Shown: positions 34,189 to 45,874 of the stretch, in pieces
Layout: each line of letters begins with the position of its first letter
Position numbering within the stretch: position 1 is the stretch's first letter
Assembly: GCA_009869945.1 (NCBI GenBank)
Contig: WIXG01000254.1
Location: 1 to 64,000, forward strand
Origin: Mesaphorura yosii
Lineage: Eukaryota; Arthropoda; Collembola; Poduromorpha; Tullbergiidae
DNA length: 64,000 nucleotides
Direction of reading: 5' to 3'
Position numbers and translations under genes: made by a program
The notes under the pieces: model-generated
Databases searched by the model: none
Seen by the model: only the letters and a program-made list of their open reading frames with translations
Told to the model about the DNA's origin: nothing

Positions 34189-36266
34189 ATGTCTTTAATC
34201 TCACATTGCGTCATAATACTGGAAGTTACTGATCCTGAAGCTTCACTACCTTCATTGTCATTTAAATGTAAGTATTTACTTGCTGTAACAACTTCCGAGT
34301 GCTGACTTGTTGATTCGCATGAAATTCTCCTACTTTCAGCATCCAAATATCCTGAGTTGATTAAGAAGAAGGGTAAAGGTGAGCCAGTCAAGGTGACTGG
34401 TGGCCAGTCTACCATTAGAGGACAGCGAGGAACTAGGACCTTTGCAATTGAAACCTACTCAACGCCCTTACCAGCCCCCAACTCGAAGGCAATGTCAGCT
34501 TCACAACCTAAGGATTCTCTGAAGAGACCTAGGAAAGATTCCGAGAAGTCACAGGGAGAAGGAGGACCTGAGGCTCGCCCGGATCAATTAAAATCGGGGA
34601 ATGATCCACCAGTGGAAGTTCTATCCAGTTCACCAAGGACAGGCGGAGGTGCAGGAGGAATAGAAACTAAGAATTTTGTATCGGGGAACCCATTTGTGGA
34701 GCTGACCAAAGGGATTCTTCATCTACACAAGGACAAGTGAGAGTTTGCCTTGAGTTTTGAAGACGTTGATGGAGTAAACTAAGGATTACGGTTTAATTAA
34801 ATTAATTTATTTACAGTGAAGTATCAGCCTTCGGCAAGGGTGAATCTCCTCGCAGCGAGATGCTTTGCATGTTATCCGTTCCTTCGACCATTGAATGCCG
34901 TGACTTAATTCTATACGTCGCACCGTTTCAAGCCGATCTGGAGCACATCAAGATAATTCGGGATACACTCCCCAATCAGTACATGTCACTTCTAAAGTTC
35001 AAGACCCAGAAGGCGGCTGACATGTTTTACAAGGAGAATAACGGAACTCCATTCAATTCCTTTGAGGATGATGTCTGCAAACTGGCGTACGTTTCTCGAG
35101 TAGAAACAATTCGTTCTGGGGAAGAATCCATAGCTGGCCTTCCCGTATCCGGGCACACTGAACTTCCGACCTGTCCTGTCTGTTTGGAGCGCATGGACGA
35201 GTCTGTTGACGGCATTCTGACTGTCCTCTGCAATCACACGTTTCACACAAATTGTCTGGCGAAATGGAGCGATTCGAGCTGCCCAGTCTGTCGCTACGTG
35301 CAGACTCCAGAAATGGTGGCGAACAATCAATGCTGCGAATGTGAGTCTACCGAGTCACTCTGGATTTGCCTGATTTGTGGGCACGTTGGCTGCGGTCGCT
35401 ACGTTCAAGGTCATGCCTACAAACACTTTTGTGAGACTGAGCATTGCTACGCAATTCAGCCGGATAACAATCGTGTGTGGGACTATGTTGGGGACACGTT
35501 TGTGCACCGACTTCTCCAGAATAAGGGCGACGGGAAACTAGTCGAAGTGAGCGGTGGCACATCAGCCCGGTACAGAAGAACTCGCCGTCGTCAGCAGCAA
35601 AACCCGCCTAGAACTGGAAACGAACCGCAGCCGCCAACGTCCGAGCAAACCGACACTGGCCTGGACTTGTTTGATGATGAAAGCGATTACTACGTGGACG
35701 AGTCGGGTGAAAAAATGAGTTTGTACGCCGAAGAAGAGGAAAAGATCGACTCCATCCAGCTGGAGTTCACGCACTTGCTTACTAGTCAACTGGATGCCCA
35801 GCGCAAATACTTTGAGCAGAAGCTCGGAACTTTGGAGCAGGAAATGAAGAAGGGGACTGAAGCCATGAACGCCAAGATTTCGGAATTGGAGCAGCAGAGA
35901 AACGAACGTGATTCAAAAATTTCGCATTTACAGTCAGAGAACGAGAAAATGAGCCGACATTGTGCTAAGCTTACCAAAAAGGTTGAGAGCCTCACGTCAC
36001 AGCTGCAGAATGAAACCACGGCCAACGAATGCCTACGAAAAGACCGGGACAGGTGGCTGGCCATAATTTCAGAGAACGAGACCAAGATGCGAGCTCAGGA
36101 GACCGAAATCGAGGAGCTGAAGGAGCAAGTCCGAGATTTGATGCTGTACCTGGATTTTGGCAACAAAATTCAAGAGTCGGAGCTGAAGGACGAAATACAA
36201 GAGGGTCAAGTCAGTGTGCCAGAGGCTACCAAGCCCAAAGCTGGGAAATCGAAGCGCAAGCACTAA
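34189..36266 (+). CDS. Brap: BRCA1-associated protein (BRAP/IMP) E3 ubiquitin ligase
   Basis: Exons 34189-34267, 34340-34736 and 34817-36266 are in phase, about 641 residues. Domains in order: the N-terminal BRAP2 RRM-like domain (MLCMLSVPSTIECRDLILYV), a RING-H2 finger (CPVCLERM, CNHTFHTNCLAKW, CPVC), a ZnF-UBP (CCECESTESLWICLICGHVG, with HFCETEH), an acidic linker, and a long C-terminal coiled coil ending in a basic tail (KPKAGKSKRKH). Family role: cytoplasmic retention of nuclear-localisation-signal proteins and modulation of Ras-MAPK signalling through KSR. All zinc ligands appear present. The linker after the first domain is longer and more Pro/Ser-rich than I would expect. Confidence 0.92.
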
Positions 36267-36400
36267 TTGAATTCGCAAAATTGTACTCTATTTAATTCGC
36301 GTAATAAACGTTAAACAATCAATTTGCGTTCTAGTCTGAAAATATCACATAACTCACATACCAACAATAACAACTACGTGGCTTAGGCTAGGTTACAAAA

Positions 36401-36820
36401 TTAACAACAAGGCGCAAGTGACACAATTGGGACCATCAGAAAGACAAGCACGATCACGATCACGATGACCAACAGCAGGATTCCATGAATCTGCTTCGCT
36501 GAGGTTCCTGCGCCATAAAACTCACTTGCGCGAAGATTTGGCTTTGGGAGGTTCTCATTTGGCTCACTTGTTGCGGTTGAGGAGGCAGGCTCCGTCGTTG
36601 ACGCCATGACCTTGGCCTCAATGTCATTTTGCTGTTGTTGCACTTCTCTCTCACAGTCCAGTCTTTTCTTTCGGAGCTTCCGAAACTTGCTGAGATGATG
36701 ACATTTTGCCGGGTCAGGCTCCGGGTTTGGCGCAGCTGCAGGCGTTGGTCGGGACTCCAAGAATACGACGAACAAGGTAAATAGTATGCACGCCACGAAA
36801 ATGCTTCTTTTGGGTATCAT
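36401..36820 (-). CDS. Small single-pass membrane protein of unknown function
   Basis: A 139-residue single-exon frame from the ATG at 36820. An N-terminal signal peptide or anchor (FVACILFTLFVVFLES) is followed by a Pro/Ala-rich segment, a basic helix (KFRKLRKKRLDCEREVQQQQ), a Ser/Thr/Pro linker and a strongly hydrophobic C-terminal helix (LLLVIVIVIVLVFLMVPIV). The VIVIVIV run is encoded by a CACGAT-type hexamer repeat. It converges on BRAP with a 134-bp gap. I do not recognise the family. Confidence 0.55.
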   Translation of the reverse strand: MIPKRSIFVACILFTLFVVFLESRPTPAAAPNPEPDPAKCHHLSKFRKLRKKRLDCEREVQQQQNDIEAKVMASTTEPASSTATSEPNENLPKPNLRASEFYGAGTSAKQIHGILLLVIVIVIVLVFLMVPIVSLAPCC

Positions 36821-37485
36821 TGTCACTTCTACCCTTGTCGGAACTGTACAAATAACACAAGAAGAATTCTAGAATTCTGCACTGCACCTTAGGCCTTCCT
36901 CCCCTTCATATTTATCAACGAATTTCTTCCCTTAATGCCCATTTAATCTTCGTGTTACCTTTCTCTTAACTCCTAGGTTCCAATCTCCGACTCGATTCTG
37001 ATCGAAGCGAAGGTGCAAATGAAGATTCAGTCAGTCGATTGGTCGTTCAGTTCTTAATGTTCAATGCTCATAACTAAAATTGAATATTTTTACGTCTTGA
37101 ATCTGGATCCTCGACTCTCGTGCTTATAACATTAGTCTGATTAGTTCCCATTCCGTAAACACAACATCAAAGTTTGAAGTGCAGGGAATGAATGAATGAC
37201 GAAATTCAAAGTTCAACGCTTCTTATGAGTCATTTTTGTAATGCACACTAGCTTCAGAAATTGAGACAACTCCACGCCAATGAAGTTTTAAGAAAATGCC
37301 CAAATTATAAGTTCGCAGCTTATGAGATAGCCAGTGGTCGCCATTTGAGTTGTTAGCTGGCATTATCAGTTTTATTGCTGTACAATCTCTCCGTGCTTAT
37401 TAAGGTTCTTGTCATTTCATATTAAAGTGGTTCGGTACTATTTATTATTGCACTTCGGAATTCCCTTCAGCGTTGTTCCTGGTCG
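36821..37485. other. Intergenic, nothing supported
   Basis: Upstream region of the small membrane protein and downstream region of the CRAL-TRIO gene. No exon visible. Confidence 0.5.
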
Positions 37486-38461
37486 TTAATTTCCTGTCTT
37501 CATTTTCATTTTTTTGAGCTCCTCCTCCGCGCTCTCAAATGCTCCGTTCAAGTACTTGTCGTGTTTCCTGTAATAAGACAACGTCTTTGCCTGCGTCTTT
37601 TTTGTTCCTCCATACAAGATCGGGAGCTGATCCTCTTCAATGTCTTCCCTCAGTGCTTTCTTCCAATTCTCCTGGTTGTAATCGAGTAGACGCACCGCCC
37701 TCCGTGAAGGCGCCGACAGGAAGGGTCGAGCTAGCTCGAAGATGGGGATGAAGGCACGCGGAGCTGGAAAACGAAGACGCATTGCTGGAATCACTCTCGT
37801 CGCACAAGAAATCAGGTAGTTACTTACTATTTAAGAATACTACCCTGTGGAATCGATCTGGATAGTAATTCTCGTATGTATTGAAGACGTAAGGAATAAA
37901 CTGGATACACTGCGAGCACCAATGCTGCCTCAGATTGAAGTTAGCCAAGTCAATGATCAAGTATGCCCTCGTAACGTTCGGTCGATCAACCTGTACTTCT
38001 CTCGCCGTAGCTTCCATCAGCTCCAACACAGCCAAGAAAAACCGCAAGAATGTCTCAACCTGGCCACTAAGCACGATCTTGCGTATATCCACGACTCCGA
38101 CGTTTAACATTGCGAGCGGTCGTCCGTATTTGTCGGTTCCTTCAAACACTACAGGGATGAGCTTTTCGATGGCGCTGAAGTCCTCCGTCAAAATTGTGTC
38201 CACTTTCTCCTTCTTGCGCCAAATCATCAGCTCCTTGACCAAATCACGGGCCCGCCCCACGTCATTTTCCCGAACCCGCAGAAATCGGGCCAAGTACGAA
38301 GTTTTGTTCATGTAATCCTTGTAAAGGAAGTTGGCGACAAGTGGCCGCAGCTGGGCGACGAGCTTCTCCTCCTCCTCAGTGACCGCATCCCCTTCACAAT
38401 GCACATGGCTGATGGAAAGATACAAAACGAACACAGAGACAATTACGGATGCAAGATTCAT
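37486..38461 (-). CDS. Secreted CRAL-TRIO (SEC14-like) lipid-binding protein, copy A
   Basis: Exons 38461-37828 and 37763-37486 give about 303 residues. The ATG at 38461 begins a signal peptide (VFVLYLSISHVHCEG), unlike typical cytosolic SEC14 proteins. The N-terminal helical part (YLARFLRVRENDVGRARDLV) is followed by the CRAL-TRIO lipid-exchange domain. Landmarks are TDKYGRPLAMLNVG, the DLANFNLRQHWCSQC strand, YENYYPDRFHRV, and FIPIFELARPFLS, then a C-terminal DQLPILYGG. The intron falls after FLN, before TPRAF. It lies in tandem, same orientation, with copy B. Likely an extracellular carrier of a hydrophobic ligand; which one is unknown. Confidence 0.88.
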
Positions 38462-39016
38462 TGCAACTTGCAACAAAGTATCAAGCTGAAACAGCAAAAC
38501 AGGTTTGTTCCAACTAGGACACGATTCTAATAACGACTGTGAGCAAACTTTTGACTGGGGTCTGAACTCTTTATGGATGGGAATCATGTCATCATTCTCC
38601 AGTCTAGATCCCAACTTTTCTGCATGACTGCAACGAAGCAAAATTACGTGACTTTGAAACAAGTTACATGTTACGTCAACTAAACTATAATCTTCCCCGG
38701 GTGCAATGACAAGACAAAGGAGCCTGCTGCTCGACTTCAATCGCTTTTGCGCACAAAAGACGTACTGAGAAGATTCAGCTCAAGATTCCCAACAGCCCTG
38801 CAGCAGCAGCAATCTACGCGATATTTACTTGAACTTTAGTACAATTGCACGAACGACAACAACAAGATAGCATCTGATTAAATATTTTCGTACTTACAGC
38901 ACTGCTGGAAAGGAATATTTAATGATCTAGAACTCATTGGGTAAGATAATTGAGCAAAAAAGTTGTTTTTCATGCGAACTTTGTTCTTGCTCAGGAGCTC
39001 CAGCCCGATGACTGGT
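38462..39016. other. Intergenic between tandem CRAL-TRIO genes
   Basis: Holds the upstream region of copy A. No further gene is supported. Confidence 0.5.
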
Positions 39017-40060
39017 TTATTCTGTTGTCTTTTGCTTATCAGCTTCAGCTGCAGCTCGATCGAACACTGCTTTGATGTACGGATTCCGTTTCTTCAGCTC
39101 GCCAATCGTCCTGCTGTACACTATCCGCTCGCCGCCGTACTGCTTTGGCAGCTGATCGACTGCTATCTCGTTCCGCAGCACTTTCTTCCAGCGTTCAGCA
39201 TTGCTGTCATACAACTCGAGTGCATTTCGTGTCGTTTGGCTCACAAACGGCCGCACCAGCTCGTACACCGGCATGAACACGCGCGGGACGTTGATTCCGT
39301 ACAGTCTGTGGGCTCTGTCCGGGTAGTACGACTCGTAGATTTGGAGCGCGTTGAGCAGGAACGGAATGCACTGCGAACACGCGTGCTGTCTCAGATTAAA
39401 TCCGTGTAGATCGATGACGATGTAAATTTTCGTCCTATTTCCGGTGGACCCCTCCTCCGAACTCAAGTCACGAAGCACGTTCTCAGCCATCTCGAGGCAC
39501 TGCACGTAATAACGCAGCAGTTTCTTGGTGCGCCCGCTAATGGCCAGCTTGCGGACATCGAGTGACCCGACGTTCAACATAAGCAGAGGTCGGCCTTGTT
39601 TGTCTTCGCCCTCAAACATCACTTGAAGCTCGGAGTCAATCTCGGACAGGTCTTCGGCGAGAATGTTGTCGATCCCATTTTTCTTTCGCCACTCAATTGC
39701 CTATGAAAACGAAAATTGACATCAGAATCGTCCATCGTCCGAAGATTCAAGATTGTTATTGCTAGGTGGCTTTTGGCTTACATTTGCAAGCAGATCCCGC
39801 GCAGACTGCAGGTTATTGTTGCGAACCCGGAGCCATCGCACCAAATAATCGTCCGTGGTCATCCACTCCTTGTACGTCAGATCCTTGACAACTTCTCGAA
39901 AGCGCCCCACGAGTTCCACCTCTTCCGGTGTCAACCGATCCTCGTCGCCGCGCACTGCTGTCGGGTCGACTGCGACCGCGAGCAACAAAACGACCAGACA
40001 CGATGACAAGAAAACGGATAACGAACTCGAACTCGAGCGGAGATGTTGGGCCATGACCAT
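39017..40060 (-). CDS. Secreted CRAL-TRIO (SEC14-like) lipid-binding protein, copy B
   Basis: Exons 40060-39782 and 39700-39017 give about 320 residues. The ATG at 40060 starts a Ser-rich N-terminus and a hydrophobic signal sequence (CLVVLLLAVAVDPTAVRG). The CRAL-TRIO domain has DKQGRPLLMLNVGSLDVRKL, IVIDLHGFNLRQHACSQC, YESYYPDRAHRLYGIN, FMPVYELVRPF and DQLPKQYGG. Its intron lies at LLAN-AIEW, a different site from that in copy A, which here is uninterrupted. Close similarity and adjacency point to tandem duplication, with intron loss or gain since. Confidence 0.88.
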
Positions 40061-40807
40061 GTTTCGATGTTTCCCGTTCGGCGATGTCCGAGACAATGAA
40101 CCAGCCACAAGAAATCCGTGCTTTTAATGGGATTATTTTATGATCATTCTTATGTTACAAGGTCACGTTATTGTCGTTTCGTTTTTCTTCATTAACCACC
40201 AACTTGGTTGTGCTTGTGCAGCCATTTAATTGCCACGCGTGTCTGTCTGCTGAAGGCCAAGCCAGAGAAAGATCAATGTAATCTTTTGGCAGTCCAGAAG
40301 CTAGAAGCAAAACTACCATAAATCAGGCAAGTACAGCAGAAAAAAGTTGTTTTTCGACGCAACGGACAATTAACTTTGTAAATGTTAAGTTGCTCGACCG
40401 AACTGTGAGAAAATGCGATATTCTCTCGTGCAATTCCAGTTTACTTTATGGACGAGTGCATGCAATAATAGGGAAGGTCTGCGAATCTACAAATAAGCTG
40501 AAGTTGTCTACCTGAGGAAGTTGCAGCGCAATTGCGAGTTGCGACAACTTTTTCTATGCCTTTGTCAATTTAATTGGACTTGACTCGACTTGACTTGACA
40601 ATGGATATTGGCAAACTGGCCTGCTGATGCTGTCATTTCTGGTTCTGTATCAGGTCAACAAAAAATAACGAGCCAACGTCATTCGACGGAAGTTTTAGGC
40701 TTAGGCTAGGCGAAGCTGATCTGGAATTAAGAATAAGTAATTTTATTTAGCAATCAGCAATCAATCCTATTCCCGTTCTCGCCACACGTAATGTATTGCG
40801 GTTTATA
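40061..40807. other. Intergenic, nothing supported
   Basis: No exon or repeat of note. Confidence 0.5.
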
Positions 40808-41488
40808 CTACTTATCATGTGTCTTGTTCCCGGATTCAGGCTTTGGAGCGATGATGTCGATGTTGATCAAATAGCCTTGCACCGTGCATACCTCCGTCTG
40901 AGAACCCGGGTCGTAGCAGTCGAAGGTGCCACAGGGCACCTGCCCATGCTCGCAGAGGAGGTCCACGTCCTCGAAGCACTTGTACTGATCTGGTGAGAAG
41001 CAGCCCCAACTCCCGCACGCCTCCTCCTCCGCCCCACACATGTAATGGCCGAAGGGTGTCTCCAAGCAGCGTTGTTGCTGTTGTTGCTTCGTCTTGTATG
41101 CATTCTTGAAAACCGTATAGCATTTCGTCCCGCATACGACCTGCCCCTGCTCGCAGATGTACTCCCAGCCTCCGGCCCGGATGCACTGCTGCCCACGCCC
41201 TGCTGCTGCCGGATCGTAGCACCGAAACCCACATGGCAGCTCCCCGCGCGTTGCGTTGCACAGCGCCCGATTGTGGTAGCAGACTTCGTCTCCCCCCGGC
41301 ACGTAGCAGTGCCAGAGCCCACAATTCTCTTGGCCTTCGGAACAGAGGACGGGGTGAAGCAAAAAGCCGGCGGTCGAGTCCACCTCGAAAGCGGATACTG
41401 TCACGGTCACGGTCACAGCCAGAATCATGAACACGAAGACCGCCAGCAGCGGCGGGAATCTCAGGAAGTGAGTCACAGTTTTTTGCAT
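40808..41488 (-). CDS. Secreted Cys-rich protein with C-G-CY repeats
   Basis: A 226-residue single-exon frame. The signal peptide ends in a VTVTVTV run encoded by hexamer repeats. The mature part contains about five imperfect modules of 35 to 40 residues built on C....CG..CY.P......C, for example CGLWHCYVPGGDEVC, PCGFRCYDP, VCGTKCYTVF, CGSWGCFSPDQYKC and PCGTFDCYDPGSQTEVC. All cysteines appear paired within or between modules. I know this module only as a repeat of unknown function in secreted proteins. A poly-Gln stretch lies between modules three and four. Confidence 0.7.
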   Translation of the reverse strand: MQKTVTHFLRFPPLLAVFVFMILAVTVTVTVSAFEVDSTAGFLLHPVLCSEGQENCGLWHCYVPGGDEVCYHNRALCNATRGELPCGFRCYDPAAAGRGQQCIRAGGWEYICEQGQVVCGTKCYTVFKNAYKTKQQQQQRCLETPFGHYMCGAEEEACGSWGCFSPDQYKCFEDVDLLCEHGQVPCGTFDCYDPGSQTEVCTVQGYLINIDIIAPKPESGNKTHDK

Positions 41489-42325
41489 CGTGCAGCCGGC
41501 AGCAACGTCGAATTCGGAAATGAGATCATCGGACTGGCGCTGGCTCTGGATTTATTCCATGCTGCTCCAAAAGGATCGCATTATTCTTCTGCTAATTGCC
41601 GATTGCTATCTCATCTCATTCTCCCACTCTTTCCCACCTCTCATGCAAGGGTCTCGTGTGCCATTAAAAATGAATTACTATTATTTCTATTTAAGACTTA
41701 AGCACGATGAAAAGGCTCAGAAGCGAATTGTGGTTTTTGGAACTCATTCAGTATTCAAGTCAATCTTCATAGTTTCTGAAAAATTAACATCAATTATCAT
41801 TTTGAGAATTATGACTATGAGTTATGACGGTTCTGGAGACCTTGAATCGAGATTTGAGAACCAGAATTTGAGGAAAAAATCGTAAATTAGTCCTTTGAAA
41901 TGAAACATGCATGTAATTGCTCTTCGCAAGTCAATTCGTCTTCCTCTTCTGCACTGCGCTTAATTTGATGGCGTTCAGGTAGTTGAGCCGGAAATGTAAT
42001 GGATATCATCATCATCAGCCAATTAACTTTTAATCTCCAGTAAATTCAAAGTCAAAGTCGATCTCACTCACAAATTGCAGATTTACGACTTAGGAATACG
42101 ATTGGGTTTAGGGTCTTTGTTCAACTGGCAAACACGATACGTGATTTGCTACGAATCACCTGAAATGAGCGTGACTCGAATTATGAAATGTGACGTCTCC
42201 AGCAGCAGAAGCAGCAGCTGGAATTTTTCCCAGGCGCGCGCACATAATCGCAATCTGTGACATCCGTGTTCAACCTCTAAGCTTTAATTTATTCAGGTCT
42301 GTGATTGTACCCCAAAATTGCCAAA
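41489..42325. other. Intergenic, nothing supported
   Basis: Divergent upstream regions of the Cys-rich gene and the DUF3472-type gene. No TATA box is obvious. Confidence 0.5.
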
Positions 42326-43699
42326 ATGGCAGCTGCAGCTGGCACCACAACGTACGAGATTCCCTTCGGTGGTAACGCGTACGTCACGCATCGGCAGAGC
42401 CCGAATGCGCCTGAAGTCATCACGGACGCCGGCCTCGCCAACTGGATGGATTCGGGCAGTGTCTGCAGCCTCATGTTCCACGTCCACGCAGCGGGAGCAG
42501 AGCAGGCACAATACCCTCGCGAGGTCACATTTGACTTTGGGCTGAGGCTGTACGTCGCCCGCGGTGGACAAAGCATGATTCGGGTCTCGTTGAAGCAAGG
42601 TCAAGGTCAAGATAGTCAAAGTCAAGAGTACCTCATTCACATATCCGGTGACAGGCCGCACGTGATCCCAGTCGGCCAATTTCGTGTGCCGTTGGACAAA
42701 TGTCAGTGCCAGCATCACGTCCAGATCGACCTCCAAGGAATCGAGAATACGGCGGGCTTCTTTGCTGACGTGTCACACGGCATTGTATCGAATCTCCGTG
42801 TGGGTTCTGGGCCTGGCCAAAGTCAGAATCTGGCACCGGTTAAGCTAAAGCTAAGTTATGTCGATTCGGCTTTCAGCTTCCATTTCGGCCGTCGTGGCCC
42901 GTCCGTGCACCTACACTACATGGTGCCAGTTCCAAGCAACGAGCCCGTCGAGTACTTTTACAACGAAGTGATCGTCCCGCCGGGTCAAGACGTCCTTGGC
43001 GCGTACTTCTGCGCAATTGGGTTCAACGGCGGCTACTTTGGAATCCAAGTCAATTCCCCGACGGAGCGCCGTGTCCTGTTCTCCATTTGGTCGGCGTTCG
43101 AGACGGATTGTCCTGACAGCATTCCACCAGAGTACAAAGTGCAGCTGCTGAAAAAAGGAGAGGCCGTGCACGCTCAGCCATTTGGGTGCGAAGGATCCGG
43201 ACAGCAATCATTTCTTCGCTACGACTGGCGAGCAGGGAACAAATACAAGTTCCTGGTGCGTGGAGTGCCAGAAGAAACCGAGAACACATCGACGAAGTTC
43301 ACAGCCTGGTTCTGGAGTCCTGACCAGCACCACGGCCAATGGCAGCTCATTGCCTCTTTCTGCAAGCCGAAAGTGTCCGCCTGCACTTACCTGACAGGAC
43401 TGTACTCTTTTGCCGAGAACTTTGAGCCGGACATGGGCCACGTTCCCCGTAAAGTCTACTTTGGAAATCAGTGGGCTCGGACGACGCGAGGGAATTGGGT
43501 GCCGGTGAACCAAGCTCATTTCACTGGAGACGACACGTCGAAGGAGTGCAGAAAGGACTACGCAGGTGGAATGGAGAACGGCCTATTCTACCTGCAGCAC
43601 TGTGGCTTCCTCTGTGATCGAGTGGACACGAACCAATCGTTTTGCTGTGGGCAAATCAATCATGTGATGCCTGACGTGGTTGTGGAACAACTTCCGTAA
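42326..43699 (+). CDS. DUF5077/DUF3472-type protein, intronless
   Basis: The ATG at 42326 gives 457 residues in one exon, with no signal peptide. The N-terminal part matches the DUF5077 pattern (a beta-sandwich around YEIPFGGNAYVTH). The C-terminal part matches DUF3472: YFYNEVIVPPGQD, YFCAIGFNGGYFGIQV, ERRVLFSIWSAFETD, FGCEGSGQQSFLRYDW, YKFLVRG, WQLIASFCKP and DYAGGMENGLFYLQHCGF. These domains are, to my knowledge, mainly described from bacteria and some protists, with unknown function, probably carbohydrate-related. The single exon among intron-bearing neighbours makes horizontal origin possible, but codon use looks like the neighbours. Confidence 0.8.
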   Translation: MAAAAGTTTYEIPFGGNAYVTHRQSPNAPEVITDAGLANWMDSGSVCSLMFHVHAAGAEQAQYPREVTFDFGLRLYVARGGQSMIRVSLKQGQGQDSQSQEYLIHISGDRPHVIPVGQFRVPLDKCQCQHHVQIDLQGIENTAGFFADVSHGIVSNLRVGSGPGQSQNLAPVKLKLSYVDSAFSFHFGRRGPSVHLHYMVPVPSNEPVEYFYNEVIVPPGQDVLGAYFCAIGFNGGYFGIQVNSPTERRVLFSIWSAFETDCPDSIPPEYKVQLLKKGEAVHAQPFGCEGSGQQSFLRYDWRAGNKYKFLVRGVPEETENTSTKFTAWFWSPDQHHGQWQLIASFCKPKVSACTYLTGLYSFAENFEPDMGHVPRKVYFGNQWARTTRGNWVPVNQAHFTGDDTSKECRKDYAGGMENGLFYLQHCGFLCDRVDTNQSFCCGQINHVMPDVVVEQLP

Positions 43700-43857
43700 A
43701 CTTCGGTGCCTTTACTCAATAATTGAATTACTTTTTATTTTCCGATGGTTTGTAATAAAGCGAATACATACGATCCAAGTTCATCGTCCTGCAAATCAAG
43801 AGGCATTGTCAATCCGAGTAATACTAATTAGTATTTAGACATAGATTTACCACCGGT

Positions 43858-45874
43858 TCATACCTCGACTGACCAGGTGACGGAAATCTCCTTCTCCGTA
43901 TCGCTTTTGAGCACTTGACAAATCCCGACGACGACTCTGCCCTTCTCCACGATGACTTCCATGTCCGAAGGAGCCTCGATTGAAAGGTCGACCAGTCTTG
44001 TTCGGAGTAGTTGAGTGATCTTGTCCGTCATGCGCGAAATGGTTCCAAACTCCCTCAGAACGAATTTCTCTGTGAACCGGAGCACGTGACGAGGAATGCC
44101 GAGTTCAGCCGACGCGGTGGCGACGTCCACGATTTTCATGGTCTGATCCTTGATGAGCAGCACGCCATGCACGAGACGCTGTCGTTTGGTGTCAGGCGGC
44201 TGGAGGTCGTATTCGGCTTCGACCTGCTTCACGAGCGACATTGAGATCGAAACTGGAATGTCGGGCGTGGTTGTAATCTTGCAAGTTTCACCGTTCGCTG
44301 GCATGTAGCATTGAATGTCGAATTCTTGGTTAATTTTCTGCTTGAGGAACTCCATCTTGACCGCTTCGCCGTGCACCAGCAACACGTTCTTCGGCTGGCA
44401 GTAGTGAATCAGCTGCATGATTCCCTTTGCGTCGGCATGCGCCGAGAAACTCATGTACTGCACACTCATTTTGACGTCAACCACCTGCCCGTTGTCCAGC
44501 TCCACCTTTTTGTGCCCGCTCAGGATCTTCTGGCCCACGGTCCCGTTCACGCAGTAGCCAGGCATGATAACCATATTGTTCTCGTTTGGCGCCCACTTCT
44601 TAAAGATCTGCAACGACAGACCTGCGTGCAGCATGCCCGGCGTTGCGAACACGACCATCGCGCCAGGATTGTCGATCCAGGCTTTGTCAAACGGTTTGAT
44701 GTGGTTGAATTCAAACATGTTGCGCTGCACAAACGTCTTCTTTATCTTTTGATTCGTCCACGTGATAAACATTTTGTAGTAATTATTCGCACGCTCTGTC
44801 AACCCCGCCGCGAAGAAAATCGGCACCTTTAGGTTCATGCGTTCCCAGTACGTCTCGAGCAGAATGCACAGTTCTTGAGCTCGGCCCAAAGCAAATACGG
44901 GAATTAGAACCTTGCCTCCTTTTTCAATGCAATCGTGGACTTTCTTGAGGAAATCGCGTTCTCGACAGCGTTTGGAGTCCCGGATCGTAGTCGCGTACGT
45001 CGATTCAGTGATGAGGAGGTCTGGCCGACAACGATCAATCCATGCAGCTCCCAAATGCCTGTCTGGAGTCATGTTGTAGTCGCCAGTGTAAACAACTGAT
45101 TCTTGTCCCACCCGAATACTGAACATCGCAGCTCCAAGCACGTGTCCTGCATAGTACGCCTTGATTTCGAGCTCGTCATCGACCATCAGCGTCTGATGCA
45201 GATTGACTGCGATAACCTTCTTCATGCAGTCTTTGATCATGTTGGATGTGAAGAAATTAGTCTCGCCCTTCCGTTCCACCATCACCTTCCGCATGTCTTC
45301 CAGCAGAATCGGACAGATCGCCTTTGTCGGGTGAGTCATGTAAATTGGACCCGTGTAACCGATCATTTCGGTCATGTAGGGCTGAAAGAGATTAAGCGAA
45401 AATGGAAAGTTTAGTTCTCTTTTCCAGTACATGCCACAAAGCTTGTTACTTCGCACTTACAAGGGCTCCACAGTGATCCAGGTGGAAGTGTGAAATGATA
45501 ATGCAGTCAATCACATCTGTGAGACTTGTCTTGTCGTCGATCAAAGTTGTAAAGTCAGGAAATTTCCGCTGTCAGTCAAAGAGTGACACAGTTAGCAAAT
45601 TGCCTTTACCTTCGCTTATTGTATCAGGCTATAGTTTTATTAGTCTTGTTACCTCGTCATTGAAGCCCATGTGCATTCCACAATCCAACATAACTGTCTT
45701 GCCTCCGATGTGCAACATGATGCAACTACGGCCAACATCTTGCCCAGCACCTAATCATTATCAGGATCATGAAGTTAAGATTGTGCTTAAGGTTAATCGC
45801 ACGCATGGATTGACAATGACTGAAGAGTGTGCGAATGGCAACTTACCCAAGGGAGTAACTTGGATTTCGGGCAT
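43858..45874 (-). CDS. Ints11: Integrator complex subunit 11 (INTS11/CPSF3L) endonuclease
   Basis: Exons 45874-45847, 45750-45653, 45568-45461 and 45381-43858 are in phase, about 585 residues, near full length. The N-terminus [10 protein letters not shown] and GMHMGFNDE open a metallo-beta-lactamase fold with the metal motif SHFHLDHCG. Further signatures are [45 protein letters not shown], the beta-CASP segment [45 protein letters not shown] and LLVHGE. It is the catalytic subunit of Integrator, which cleaves snRNA and other nascent RNAs in the nucleus. The stop overlaps a GTATGA donor-like site, so a further 3' exon cannot be excluded. Divergent from neugrin. Confidence 0.95.

Noticed and set aside
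34992-35330. Minus-strand frame inside the BRAP exon
   Set aside because: Antisense shadow of the RING region; Cys and His come from complementing the coding strand.
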